A DNA stretch of 64,000 bases, from the NCBI RefSeq assembly GCF_932276165.1, contig NC_063992.1, positions 5,838,001-5,902,000 of the forward strand. Reading direction: 5' to 3'. This DNA is from Plutella xylostella. Lineage: Eukaryota; Arthropoda; Insecta; Lepidoptera; Plutellidae. Below are positions 22,346-34,129 of the stretch, piece by piece. The notes under the pieces are model-generated. The model had not been told where the DNA came from and made no database searches. It was given only the letters and a program-made list of their open reading frames with translations. How positions within the stretch are numbered: the stretch's first letter is position 1; each line of letters opens with the position of its first letter. A program made the translations under genes and the position numbers.

Positions 22346-22921
22346 ATGGCTTCTCATTTGTCTGCCATTGAACTTTTAAAGAGAGGAGATGATGACAGAA
22401 TTAAGCCATACCTCAACCAGTACTGGCCCTACGTGTTGGGCAGTACATTGGGCTTCTGCACGGGCATGCTTATCAACTTTGGCACCAAGCGACCAATATA
22501 CAGCGGTATGTTCATTACATAATAACAAAAACAATGTTATTAATTGGTTTTTGGAGTATTGTTTCACATTTTGTGCATAGTTACTTTGTTTCGTCATTAG
22601 TAATAGCTCGTATCTGTTTCCAGGTCTCCAAAAGCATGCAGCCTGTATGGCAATCTGGTCAGCATCCCTGCACATAGTCCAGAAAAAACGTGATGCCTAC
22701 TTTGCCGAAAGAGATGCTGTACTGAGGCACTACATTGAATTACACCCTGAGGACTTTGTTGAACCTGGTAAGTTTCCTTTTAAATCTTGAAAATACATAG
22801 AAATTAAAATAATGTGTATGTTTTCTTCATCACATAAACAATTTATTAAAAGTCTTATTTGTTAATTTCAGAGAGGAAGAAACTTGCTGATGTCTTGGAA
22901 CCATGGATCCCAATTCGTTAA
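22346..22921 (+). CDS. NDUFC2: NADH dehydrogenase 1 subunit C2 (complex I B14.5b)
   Basis: An accessory inner-membrane subunit of mitochondrial complex I, part of the membrane-arm assembly. Three exons: 22346-22505, 22624-22767, 22872-22921, together 117 residues, close to the usual size of about 119. Hydrophobic segments are visible at YVLGSTLGFCTGMLINF and ACMAIWSASLHIV, followed by the charged matrix tail with RDAYFAERDAVLRHYIELH, typical of this subunit, and a C-terminal PWIPIR. The chosen start is the ATG in aaagaATGgc; an in-frame TTG nine bases upstream is not a start. Recognition rests on family pattern and size. Confidence 0.85.
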
Positions 22922-24015
22922 GTTTAGTTGAAATTATAATAATATGTTATGTCTTAGTATGAAATGATTAAATGCCTGATTATTACTTAACAAAATGTTT
23001 AAACATCACATGTCAAGGCTCACAGGCATCCTTTAGAGTAGCAGATAAATATTTATAAAGTTTCTTTAACTCTTAGATAAAATGATTACCAACATACAGT
23101 CCTGCTAATCTGCTTGTTTTTTTTTTACAAATTTAATAAGAGTAGCTATTTATATGAATCTCACATTAATATAGTAATGATGGTCACTGCCGAATAATCT
23201 TATTGTCAACCAAATTCAGAAATAATCTTTGTTTTTGGGTAGGCATAGGTATCATTGTGTGGAATGCTAGTTTGGATTGACGCTCGAGAGTCGTCATCAA
23301 GGAACATAAGTTCTTCACATAGTCACCATGTAGCAGTACACACAAAACAATAACTCATAATTGCTCCATACAATGTTTACTGCTTGAATGGTGAGAAGCA
23401 CTCCCACTCTCGTCTGGTGATCAGCTCTCCTTAGTATTTAACTTGAGGCATTGAAGTAAAGCTAGGGTTTAAGTTTATGGAGGTGGAGATAGTGGCTCCA
23501 TTCAATATTTTATCTGTAAACTGTAAGTAGTTAAATATCCCAGTTCCACTCCATTTTCAAGTGCCATATCTTAACCTAACATTTGGCTGGTAAATCATCC
23601 AGGTTAATAGCATTTTGAGGTTGGAGACCGACCCTGGTTTGGCCCCTTGCTATAGCTAACAAGATAAGGCTATTTTTACAAGTCATAGGATGAGTGCAAT
23701 GACTGCAACGCGCAACGTCGAAAGGAGTTCCTTATTCTAAGAGTAAGGTTGTGTAAAGTTTGGGTGTTGTTAAACTGTTTCTGTGTTTTTATCTGCGTCT
23801 TGTGTCAGTGACTTATCAGCTGACATTGTCATTTCTTGATTTCTGTCTCAGCGCCCGCCGCGGCTATACAAATACAAAAGTGATACAAAACTGTGTAAAA
23901 ATACAAACATATTAAATAAAATACGTTTCAAATCATAGCTGTTTGTGTAGCATTTCTTTCGAGGCAAACATTCCAATTAATTACATTTGGGAAAACGTAT
24001 ATTACTTGTTGGAAA
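22922..24015. other. Intergenic DNA between NDUFC2 and XPF
   Basis: NDUFC2 3' UTR followed by the XPF promoter region. The stretch near 23,780-23,880 is locally GC-rich (tctcagcgcccgccgcggc) and is the probable XPF promoter. I see no repeats of note and no further gene. Confidence 0.5.
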
Positions 24016-27000
24016 ATGGAAAAAACCGAGGATGAAGGACTTGATGATCAAACAGATTTAACGGTTTCAAAGTTTCCTATGCTAGAATATGAAAAACAAA
24101 TCTTCATAGATGTATTTGAAAAAGACGCGCTTCTTATTATGGCTAAGTATGAAGTTACTTTATTATTTATTCAAACTAGCTTTGGCGCTTGCTGGCGGTA
24201 TCTGCTGTGTCTGATGACGACCGTGTTTCGCTGCATTGCTCGTATTTGATTGTTCTATATTTTTCAACAGTTTTTAAAACAGTTATTAATCTTGTTTCAG
24301 AGGTTTGAATTACAATGCAATTTTATCAAATCTTCTATGGGTATATAAAGATCCTGGCAATTTAGTTCTAGTTATAAACAGTGGTGATCATGAAGAAAAA
24401 TATTTTATGGAAAAGTTCAATCTTAACCATTTGCCCACATTGGGGACTGAAAGGTAAATATATTTTTAGTGATATACTAAGTATTTATTTATTTGTCTAT
24501 TCAACTGCTTTTTTTAAAACAATAAACAATAGTCTTAATTAATAAAAGAAAACAAAATTATGCTCATATTACAGAGAAAAGGCATACCTGGAAGGTGGCG
24601 TCCACTTCGTGTCCACCCGCATCCTGGTGGTGGATCTGTTGAAGAACCGGGTTCCTATTGCCCACATCACCGGCATCATTGTGTTGAGAGCTCACACTAT
24701 TTTAGAATCTTGCCAGGAAGCTTTTGCTTTGAGGCTCTACAGGCAGAGCAATAAGGTAATCAATTTAAAAGTTATTTATTTATTTTAACAACTAAAATAT
24801 TAAACAAATTAACTCTTTATTGTACAATTATTACAAATAAAAGTACAAAGGGTGGAGTTAAATTTACATTTCAGGATAAAATTATTTATTACACCCAAAT
24901 TATAAACAATTAATACACATTATCTCTAACTCAAGGTTCTACCTTTTTTGGCATAAGATTTATTTGCCTAATCTCGTATTGCATAGTAACGTTTGGTCAA
25001 AGTCTCGTTACGCCGAAAATCGTATGGCATAAATCTCGTTTAGTAAAAAGTTATTTCGCATAACATTGTTTAGCCTAATAATGGTATGGCCAAATCTTGA
25101 ATAGCCTAATAATGCTATGGCATAGGTTTATTAGGTTTATACAAAGTAATAATATTCGTTTGGCTTTAACTTTGACGGAGCGTCTCCCTACATAGCGCAA
25201 ACTGGTGCCTTGTATTGTTTCCGCTGTTTGGAAAACGCTCCGCTCCGCTTCGCTGCGCTCCGCTTTGGTTTTGATGAACATGTGCACCTAACACGCTCCT
25301 CCTCGCTTTGCTCGTCGTCGCACCTATTTTTAGGTTTCGATCTCATGGGGTTTGTAATAATTATATTGGTCGTTAACTTTCGATTTTTTGATCATACAAT
25401 ATCGTGATTTTCGGGATGTAGGAGAAAAATACCACAATTTGTACATTTACTACATACTTAATATATTATTTATTAAGATAACATTACGAGAAACAAGATT
25501 ATACATAGGTATAGACGAACATAAATTTGAGCAAACGAAACTTAGGTGTTTAAAGATTGTGCCTAAAGAGTTTTAGACGAAACGAGCCTTATGCCACATA
25601 AGTCTTGGCAAAGTGATGGTTCGGCCAAAAAAGTTTAGACCATACGAGTTATGCGAAATGAGTTTTGGTCAATAAAGATTATGCGAGATGAGCGGAACCC
25701 CTAACTCAAAGTTACCAATTTTTAAGATTCTAGTATAATTTAAGCATGAACTGAACATGATATACAGTAATATACACATTTATACATAGTGGAAATGGTA
25801 TGTGAATGAAATATTAAAAACAATTATTTTCAGACAGGTTTCATCAAAGCATTCTCCAATTCACCAATATCCTTCACCTTTGGATATCACCAAGTAGAAA
25901 AAGTTATGAGAGCACTGTTTGTCACAGAACTGTTCTTATGGCCGAGGTAAGTGGATTAATAAACTCCTGGTCATATGCTGCTTCTAAGGAGCACATGCTA
26001 TACCCATACCTGGCAGTATTTATAAATAAATCTGAAAATTTGAGGATGCATATTTTGATTTCATTTCCTGGCTCACTTGTTTTTCTATAAAAGCAATATC
26101 TATAAATAAGGAGCGGTGGTAGCTCAGTCGCCCGCTTCTCACGCAAGAGATGGAGGTTCGAATCCCGGCCCTGACATGTACCAACTACCAATGAGTTCTT
26201 TTAACTTAAGTACAATGTATACCATCGCTCTTACGGTGAAGGAAAACATCGTGAGGAAACCTGCATATCTAGTTTTAGCACATATCTAGATATGTGAACT
26301 CACCAACCCGCAGTGGACCAGCGTGGTGGGAAAATGGTCCAACCTTAGGAAGGCAGTTTAGACCTTGGGGATATGCACAAAGGTTCCACTCGAGAGAGCC
26401 AGGTGCAGGTACTTACACCCCCACAGAGAATAGAATAGAATATCTATAACAGCAAATACATATTTATTATACTTACTCTTAACACTGACTGGCTGACTTT
26501 CATCTTGTAGTACGTACCCCAATGCAACAACATTTGCTTACCCATATTGACCCTCCATCACAACCAACCTAGATTCCACGGCGTGATCATCAAGTGCCTG
26601 TCACGTCGTCAAGCGGAGGTGGAGGAGTTACACCTGCCCATGTCCGGCAACACCACGCACATACAGACCTGCCTGCTGGACATCATGAACTACACCGTCA
26701 AGCAGCTGAAGAGCATGAATAGGACCCTCGATCTGCAGGTTGCATTTCCTCACTAAACTGTGCACCTGACTGACAAAACCCAGAGGTCATATTATGACAA
26801 AACCCAGAGGTCATATTAACTAGCTTCGAGGTACCCGGCGTGACCCCTGGTTCTTGTTGGCCAGGTGCACGACTAGTACTTATTATACATGAAGAGTTGA
26901 TAAATGTGGAACCTGCTTTTATATTTCGAAGCTGTGGGTTGGAATCCCGGCCAGGGCTATCAGCACTTGTGTTGGTTTTGCTTGCTATGTAGGTATTTGT

Positions 27001-30000
27001 GTAAGAATATAGAGCCTTCAACATTGATAACGCCAATTTTACGCTTGGCGCAACCTGAGCTCGCAGCATAGCATCTTTATCTACGTAGGTAAAGTTCATC
27101 TATTTGTCTGTCACAGGACTCGCAAGCCAGTACTTTACCTTGCTCTTTAGTTGGTCTACATATATTTTTTTTGCTCTTCCCCTTCTCCTCTATCCTATCT
27201 TTACATCTGAAATAACTTTAACATCACCCTCCCTATCCAACAGGAGATAACCACAGAGAACTGCATAACAAAGAAGTTCCACAAGGTGCTGCAGTCACAG
27301 CTGGACTGCGTGTGGCACCAGCTCAGCACCCGGACCAAGGAGTACATCCAGGACCTCAAGATACTGCGCGCCATGATCATGTGAGTGCGACAGAGAGATT
27401 GCGCCGTGTGAGTGTGACAGAGATAGCATGATATCTGAATGCACTAAGGGTCCCCAGTACGCAGTGGCTGGTCCACTGCTCGTTATCGCCATTGCATTGT
27501 GGACAGAAGTGTTTGCACCGGGTGGAAGATTGTCTGTGTTGGATTACCAATTTACCAGTAATCGCATTTATGTAACACCCTTACAATTTTTTTACACTCT
27601 GTATAAGCAGATTTTTCCGGTGTAGTTTTAGTGTAATGCAATATGTAGTCATTACCAATTTTCACTTATCGTTTTTCAGTAACCTGATCCACGATGACGC
27701 TATTTCATTCTATGCGCTCGTGAGCAAGTACCGGACTCCTGAATACGCCAGAGTCAACTCGGGGTGGATACTGTTGGACTCGGCAGAGCAACTGTTCAGG
27801 CTATCTAAGGGAAGAGTTTTTAATCTCAAAAATGGTAAGAGATATGATTTCTATGTAGGTATTTTTTATTAATTTATATCACCAACTATAACATTTATGT
27901 CCTTATATTTTTCGTAGAATTTGATCCAGAACCGTGCCCTAAATGGAAATGTCTCACCGATTTATTAATCAAAGACATTCCAGAAGAAGTGAAGAAAAAA
28001 CCAAACGGAAACTTGAACAAAACTAAAATCCTTATCCTGTGCCAAGACAACAAGACTTGCTCACAATTAAATTTGTACCTTACTATGGGTGCCAATAAGT
28101 ATCTATTTTACACGGCATTTAGAAAAGAGATCACAATAAATAATTTAGCACCTAAATTCAAAGACTTTAAGGATAGTTTACCTAAAGAGGCGAAAGATAA
28201 AGAAACACAAAAGTCCCAAGGTTCTAATGTGGACGAAAATAATGAAGATGATGAATTTGATACTACTAAGTCAAATTATATCCTCACTTTAGCTCAAGTC
28301 GCCTCACAAGGAGATAAAAAGAAAAACAAAGATTTGGAGGAAAGCATGTTTGAGCCTATCTCTCAGGTTTGTAAATTATTTTATGCCGTAATACATAAAG
28401 TTGCGTTCACATTAAAAATTGCATCCTTTCCCCATATCGTACCCTCAGCGCGTATTATAATCGCTAGGTTGATTTGATAATGATATTAAACAATAACACC
28501 TCCACAACTCTCACTTTACAGATGGACCACCTCGACATAACTCAAATCGAGGCCGAGAAACCCATAATCTGCATTCAAACATTCAAAGAAAACGGAAACC
28601 ACTTCTCCTTAGAACACACATTGGAGACCCTACGTCCAGAATACATAATCCTATACCATAGTGACGTGGCGGCCGTGAGGCAGATTGAGGTGTTTGAGTG
28701 CCGGAAGAAGCCTGAAGAGGCGGTGTGCAAGATATTCCTGATCATGCACGACAAGACTGTAGAGGAGCAAGCATATTTGACGTCTTTGAAGAGGGAGAAG
28801 CAAGCTTTCGAGATGCTCATTCAGACTAAAAGCGTGAGTTGTGTTTGGTATAATTCATCATCATCATCAGCCAATAATCATCCACTGCTGGACATAGGCC
28901 TATGGTCATAATGGCTGGCATATGGCTATAGGTCCTCGGCCTTCCTCATCCAGTATAATTAGTTAGTTTTAATTATAAAGTATAGGTACGATTCGATTTA
29001 CTTTAATTGTAACTGATAGACATGTACGATACCTTGATAGAGTCCGAAAACGTTAACTTTGACACAGAAACAAGTGCTAAACTTTGTAACTAATAACGTA
29101 CAACTTCTTCTCATTATAGAAACGATATTTTTGTACATGAATAAATTTAATTTAATAGTGTATCACTATTAAATCAAATTACAATCTAACTTATTTCAGG
29201 TGATGGTGGTGCCAACATACCAAGATGGCAAGACCGACGAATACTTCAGTAAAGATGATGAAGCGGAGTCTGAACCAACGGACACTAGACAAGCTGGTAA
29301 GATTCAATTAAGTACATACAAATCTTACCTAGAGCACCCTCTATTTACTAACTGTTTGGCTGTTGTTGGATACACCTGCCGTACATTTCCTATGACTGGA
29401 CATGGCATGACTGGAGGGTTAGCTATAATCTCTCCAACGGCCGGTTGGAGATATCACTTACCTCAGACATCTAGCACCTAACGCCCCTACCGTGAACCCG
29501 AGTAACTAACCACTGCACCCTCCGGAAAATATTAGCTTTTTAAACATTCCAGGTGGACAAAACACGAAGAAAGAGAAGCCGGTGGTGATCGTGGACATGC
29601 GCGAGTTCCGCTCCGACCTGCCCGCGCTGCTGCACAAGCGGGGCATCGCCATCGAGCCCGTCACCATCATGGTACGCTAATACAGGGTGTTGTAAAAGTG
29701 AAAAAGCAGTGTTTTTATTTGAGAATTCCCAAAGTTCGTAGAACAAAAGTTGTTCAGAAAGACGCCCTGAGTCACCCCCATTCGGCTTTGTAGATAGTAG
29801 ATATACCACTATTGCACCAACCTGTATTAGATCTTTTAATTAGATGCTGTAAAATGAGTTCTGTGGGTTGCCGCTTTTTGAAGTAAAAAAAATAGGCATG
29901 TGTACGGTAGGCGGTCGCCAGCACGGTAGCTAGTCACTAGCACATTTACAATCATTAACTAGGCTAGCACGGTAGGCGGTATCACTAGCAGGCCACGTTC

Positions 30001-33000
30001 ACAAGCGCGGGATCACTATCGGCATCGGGTATCCCAAGAAATGCCTCAACAATCTAATACGAAATAATATATGTAACATAACATACAACGGTATTGTTGT
30101 TAACTGTTATTCTCTACTTGATCCCCAGATAGGCGACTACATCCTGACACCAGACATCTGCGTGGAGCGCAAGTCGATCTCGGACCTGATCGGCTCGCTG
30201 AACTCGGGGCGCCTCTACACGCAGTGCACGCAGATGTGCCGCAACTACACCCGCCCCATACTGCTGATAGAGTTCGATCAGAACAAGCCCTTCCATTTGC
30301 AGGTGAGCTATTGATTGGAGAAAAGATAGGTGTCTTCGCTTTATGACTAGAGTCCGACAAAGCTAACATTGCAATTGAAACAAGTGCCAATACCGAAAAA
30401 AGTTCGTTAAGCAACAATAATAAAAAAATGACATTTAGTCTCACATCTTTTACCCATGCAAAGTTAGCGTCGTCGGACGCAATGAGGACAGTAATCACCC
30501 TGTACGAGTATAAAGTAGTTATAGATAGGGTTTAATTTTAACACTCAACACTAGATTTTGCAAAATCACAGGCCGACATATTTGCGGTGCAACGTTGCAC
30601 TGTCCGCTTTCCTTTCCATACAAAGTACATATTATAAATATACCTACTCAATCCCCGTGCAGGGCCACCTGGTGGTATCTAGCGACCTGTCCGGCGCGGA
30701 CGTGCAGCTCAAGCTGCAGCTGCTCACCATCCACTTCCCGCGGCTCAAGCTGGTCTGGTCGCCGAGCCCCTACGCCACCGCCGACCTCTTCTACGAGCTT
30801 AAGGTAATGTTGAATGAGAGGTATTGCTACGGAAAACGTCTTTTCCCTCCAGTTTACTGGGTCAGATGAAGGTGGATAGTTAGTTGGTAGTGGTTGGGTG
30901 TAGAATGGCGTTACTAAATAGTGCGTTATAGGGCTTCTTGCGAGAGGCTCTTGGATTGTCTGTAGTTTATATGTTCCCATTGGCTGTTACATATTCTTAT
31001 CGGCATTCCTCAAAGTTTGAAGACTTATTATGACACCCAGTAGGTCATGACGGTTGGAAGCATAACTACCACGGGGAGCACGACACGTACTACAAGACGT
31101 GGCAAAAAATTTACGTCGCGCTCGCAGCTGAGCTATGTGAGCGACCGCGACGTAAAACTTTCCTCTCGTCATACGCCCCGCGCTAGGTATGCTGGTCTGA
31201 CCGGTAACATCCAATAAACCTTTATACCCCACAGCAAGGCCGCAAGAACCCAATCGTAGCGGACGCGATGGCGCTCAGCGGAGAGAACACGGCAGAAGAC
31301 ATGAACTACGAGCGCTACAACGTGCAAGTCCACGACTTCGTGAGGAAACTGCCCGGAGTCACCAGCAAGAACCTCGCGAGAGTCATGAATAGGGGACGCT
31401 CGCTCGACCATCTTGTCACGCTGGACTTGGTAAGCCATAAATAAATAAAATTAATATGTGAGGACATCTCACACATAGCCATCCGACACCAAACTAGGCA
31501 GAGCATGTGATATGGATATCGGTTATCTGATATATCTACACAAATACATAGGTAGGTACTAGAAGGCAAACACAAATGCTCATCACACATATGTTTGCTT
31601 CGGAAGCAGCTTCACTACGGCCTTAGCTACGGTGCCGTCGAATGCAATCGTCCGTGCAATACTTTGATTGTTATGAATATGTATTTCTAAAGGTATACCT
31701 ACTTTTCGCCTTGTCGATAGCAACTAATGAGTTCATAATTTTTATTGATATTTTTAAGGTTCCGTAATTCATATGTAGTTCATGACTCAATCCGAATTTT
31801 TATAAGTCATGGTGACAAATTTGCATGTCTGCTCTTGAATTTCGGAATATTGTAAAGGATATAAATATCCATAGTGTTTTCAGGAATAACTAAATAGCAC
31901 CTGAAACATGTGTTGGAGCCAGGGCCAAAGCTTTGTTCTCAACACTCTCTGACGTCAATTGCATATTGATCAATTATATTTATCTCATTTATAAATTTAT
32001 ATTAAATACCTAAATAATTATAAAATATAAAAATAAGTGCAGCATACAAATGTTATTTTTTTCTGTTTACGAATATCTCATGAGTCATTGTGCATTTTAT
32101 ACGTGATTCGTTTTTTAATCGTTGAAAGACTATTAAAATTACTGAATAGGTACCTAGTAGGTACCTAACGATTAAACCTCAATGATACAACTTAAATCAT
32201 CATGTTAAAATTTAGTTGGATAGGCAATACATTACCAACGGTTGAAAGGACAACTAGCGGAATATCTTGTAATTCAATTTTACGGGATTATTTCTATCTT
32301 TTTTAAAAAAAGCTATTTATTTTGCAAAAACGCATGTCCTTCCAAAACTGTTAAACCCGTCATTTGCAAATGTTCTTGTATTTGTAACCCATCTGCCCAT
32401 GCCTTTTCCACAAGTGCCAATTTCAGTATGTCAGTTTTTTCATATATGTAGGTAATTACTTTAAAGTCATGGCCCGCCAATCGACACGTGTAGAAAGTAC
32501 TAGAAAGCACGTGAGTCGGCACCCCTGCTACGCCTTTTAGTAAGCGCCTCGTGTTTCTCAGGGCAACGATTGTCATAATATTATTTTCTAAGTTTGTGTA
32601 TTGTATAAGGTGGCACCAGCTGAGTAGTCAGTATAGCTATTGACTCAACTATTGTATTATCTACCACCTACATGCAAAACACTCTACAAATATTGGAACA
32701 CAAACATCTACCGGAGGTTTCATGATGTACCTATGTAAATCAACAAACCTAATGTATGTGTCGCAGGCATCTGGTTTAATCTCCTGTTTGATTGAACCGC
32801 TAGCCCGTTCATTGGATGACGAAACTCAGTTGAATGACTAAAGAACAACTCGTCAAGTGGTTGACTGTAACGTCCAACGTATTGACTGAACGTTATTCAG
32901 CGAAGTCGTTAAATGGGATATAGTATAGCAACTTTGTAATGTCTGGTTAGGATGAACATGACCAGACAAGAGTCAACAAAAATACAAAGCTCTCATCTCA

Positions 33001-33763
33001 CAAATTATAAACAATAACAATAAACGTAGCTTGATATTGTTGTTCATAATTATCCAGTTTCAGCACATTTTTTTCTTTGAAACTATACGCCGGCAGTGTA
33101 ATAATAGGTAAATCCATGTTGTACACTATTTTAACATAAATAACGCACTTTAAAGCTAATTTATTAGCAAAAAATAACAATACAAGTATTTTTCGGTCAG
33201 CGGTACGCCATATTTGTTTTATTCACCACCTGACTGATTTTAAGTCCGCTAACTAGTTGGACGTTTTGTGACGCTTGTACAATCAGCGTTCGGCCTAGTC
33301 ATACAACTGAATAGCGTCATCCAATGAACGGCCTAGCGGTTCAATCAAACAGGAGATTAAACCAGATGCCTGCGACATATGTAAGGTACTTTCCAAATAA
33401 ATAAGAATTTATTACATATGTTTTGTATGAATTTTATAATTATAATAGGACATCGCAAAAAGGACTCATTCCACAACTTTGTCAAAATTGAGTTAAATAC
33501 TAAAGAGATAGTAAAGAGTACTACTGTGTGAAGTAGACTATTTTTAAGTTTTTTTAAAGACTTTTTTGAATAAACAAATTTTGTGTTTTGTTTATTTGCA
33601 GAAGGAGATAGAAGGAATAGTGGACAACAGAAATGATGCCCAGACCCTACACTCCATACTGCACGTGAAGTCTAAACCAGCAGACGTGGTTAGTAAAGAA
33701 GAAAAGGGATTCAAGGGAAAATACAGAGGCAAGTTCAAAGGAAAATCAGAGAAGAAAACTTGA
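24016..33763 (+). CDS. XPF: DNA repair endonuclease XPF (ERCC4; fly mei-9)
   Basis: The catalytic subunit of the XPF-ERCC1 structure-specific nuclease, which cuts 5' of lesions in nucleotide excision repair, acts in interstrand crosslink repair and, in flies, meiotic recombination. Fifteen exons: 24016-24146, 24301-24453, 24575-24755, 25834-25946, 26573-26738, 27244-27380, 27680-27834, 27918-28366, 28522-28833, 29200-29296, 29553-29671, 30129-30302, 30663-30803, 31235-31429, 33602-33763; 894 residues, close to the human 916. All phases match. The N-terminal half is the inactive SF2 helicase-like domain; a charged low-complexity segment follows (exon 8). The nuclease carries VVIVDMREF, GDYIL and the ERK-type metal-binding motif VERKSISDL. 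The C terminus has the tandem HhH region (HDFVRKLPGVTSKN), which binds ERCC1, and a Lys/Gly-rich tail. AATAAA lies at about 33,847. Introns hold family A, a SINE and a long-TIR element. Confidence 0.97.
24935..25700 (+). mobile_element. DNA transposon family A, copy 3
   Basis: Same element as at 10,643, same orientation, in XPF intron 3. It is flanked by a perfect 9-bp duplication, ctaactcaa (24926-24934 and 25701-25709). It carries a small internal duplication (ttaggttta) near 25,130. The three copies differ by only a handful of changes, so the family moved recently. Confidence 0.9.
26110..26438 (+). mobile_element. tRNA-derived SINE, copy 2
   Basis: A plus-strand copy in XPF intron 4. The tRNA head at 26110-26180 has A box ggtagctcagtcg and B box ggttcgaatccc, but shows no intact cloverleaf. 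The tail is tagaatagaat. A short repeated aatatctataa before (26095-26105) and after (26439-26449) is a likely target duplication. Confidence 0.92.
26930..27000 (+). repeat. Probable retrotransposon tail fragment
   Basis: The string ggaatcccggccagggct followed by tcagcacttgtgttggttt resembles the 3' untranslated tails of lepidopteran RTE-like elements as I remember them. It is too short to classify and lies in an XPF intron. Confidence 0.35.
28853..28910 (+). repeat. Lepidopteran retrotransposon-tail fragment
   Basis: The catcatcatcatcagcc run followed by ccactgctggacataggcc is a string found very often in lepidopteran genomes, in non-LTR retrotransposon 3' regions. It lies just inside XPF intron 9. 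Confidence 0.6.
29684..29790 (+). repeat. Dispersed repeat B fragment in XPF intron
   Basis: It begins tacagggtgttgtaaaagtg and contains acaaaagttgttcagaaaga, matching in reverse the block at 15,970-16,095. It starts 13 bp after the exon 11 donor. Confidence 0.6.
32759..33377. mobile_element. 619-bp element with long terminal inverted repeats
   Basis: The first about 75 bp (tgtcgcaggcatctggttta...) are the reverse complement of the last 75 bp, with few mismatches. It is flanked by tatg on both sides (32755-32758 and 33378-33381), a probable 4-bp duplication. The AT-rich centre has no coding capacity. It occupies the last XPF intron, which explains much of that intron's 2.2-kb size. Confidence 0.88.
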
Positions 33764-34079
33764 TGTTTATAGATACCTACGTTCTAAAGTTAAGTTGCGT
33801 AAGTTAGTTATTTATTTTAAAACCTTGTAAAAGATAATATTTTGTAATAAATCAACCAAGTTATTATGAAACGTATGTTATTTATAATTAATTCAAAAAT
33901 GGTATTGGGGAGAGGTCAAATATCTGCGTGGCAGACTATACGTTACTAACTTTGACTGTAATCTCAAGCACAACACTACTGCGAAAAGTAGGTAGGAACA
34001 CCTTCGAATTTTAAGATAAAACTGTATCGAATTAATCATGGCAATCAATATTTGTGTAGTATAACTTATAAGCTTGGGC

Positions 34080-34114
34080 TATATATTATACGTATTTTCA
34101 AGATTGAAATCAGT
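34080..34114 (+). promoter_or_regulatory. TATA box and initiator of lipase 2
   Basis: The sequence tatatattata begins at 34080 and a TCAGT initiator (aatcagtcagt) lies at 34110-34114, a spacing of about 32 nt as expected for -31/+1. Transcription starting here leaves a 5' UTR of roughly 20 nt before the ATG at 34130 and argues against any start upstream. Confidence 0.65.
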
Positions 34115-34129
34115 CAGTCAAAAAATTCC

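Noticed and set aside
26110..26185. Functional tRNA gene (also at 14,560-14,626 and 58,970-59,036)
   Set aside because: A and B boxes are present, but the segment is the head of a SINE with a conserved body and tail; stems of a cloverleaf do not pair.
34052..34129. Upstream N-terminal extension of lipase 2
   Set aside because: It begins at a TTG and overlaps the TATA box and initiator; the ATG at 34130 gives a proper signal peptide.
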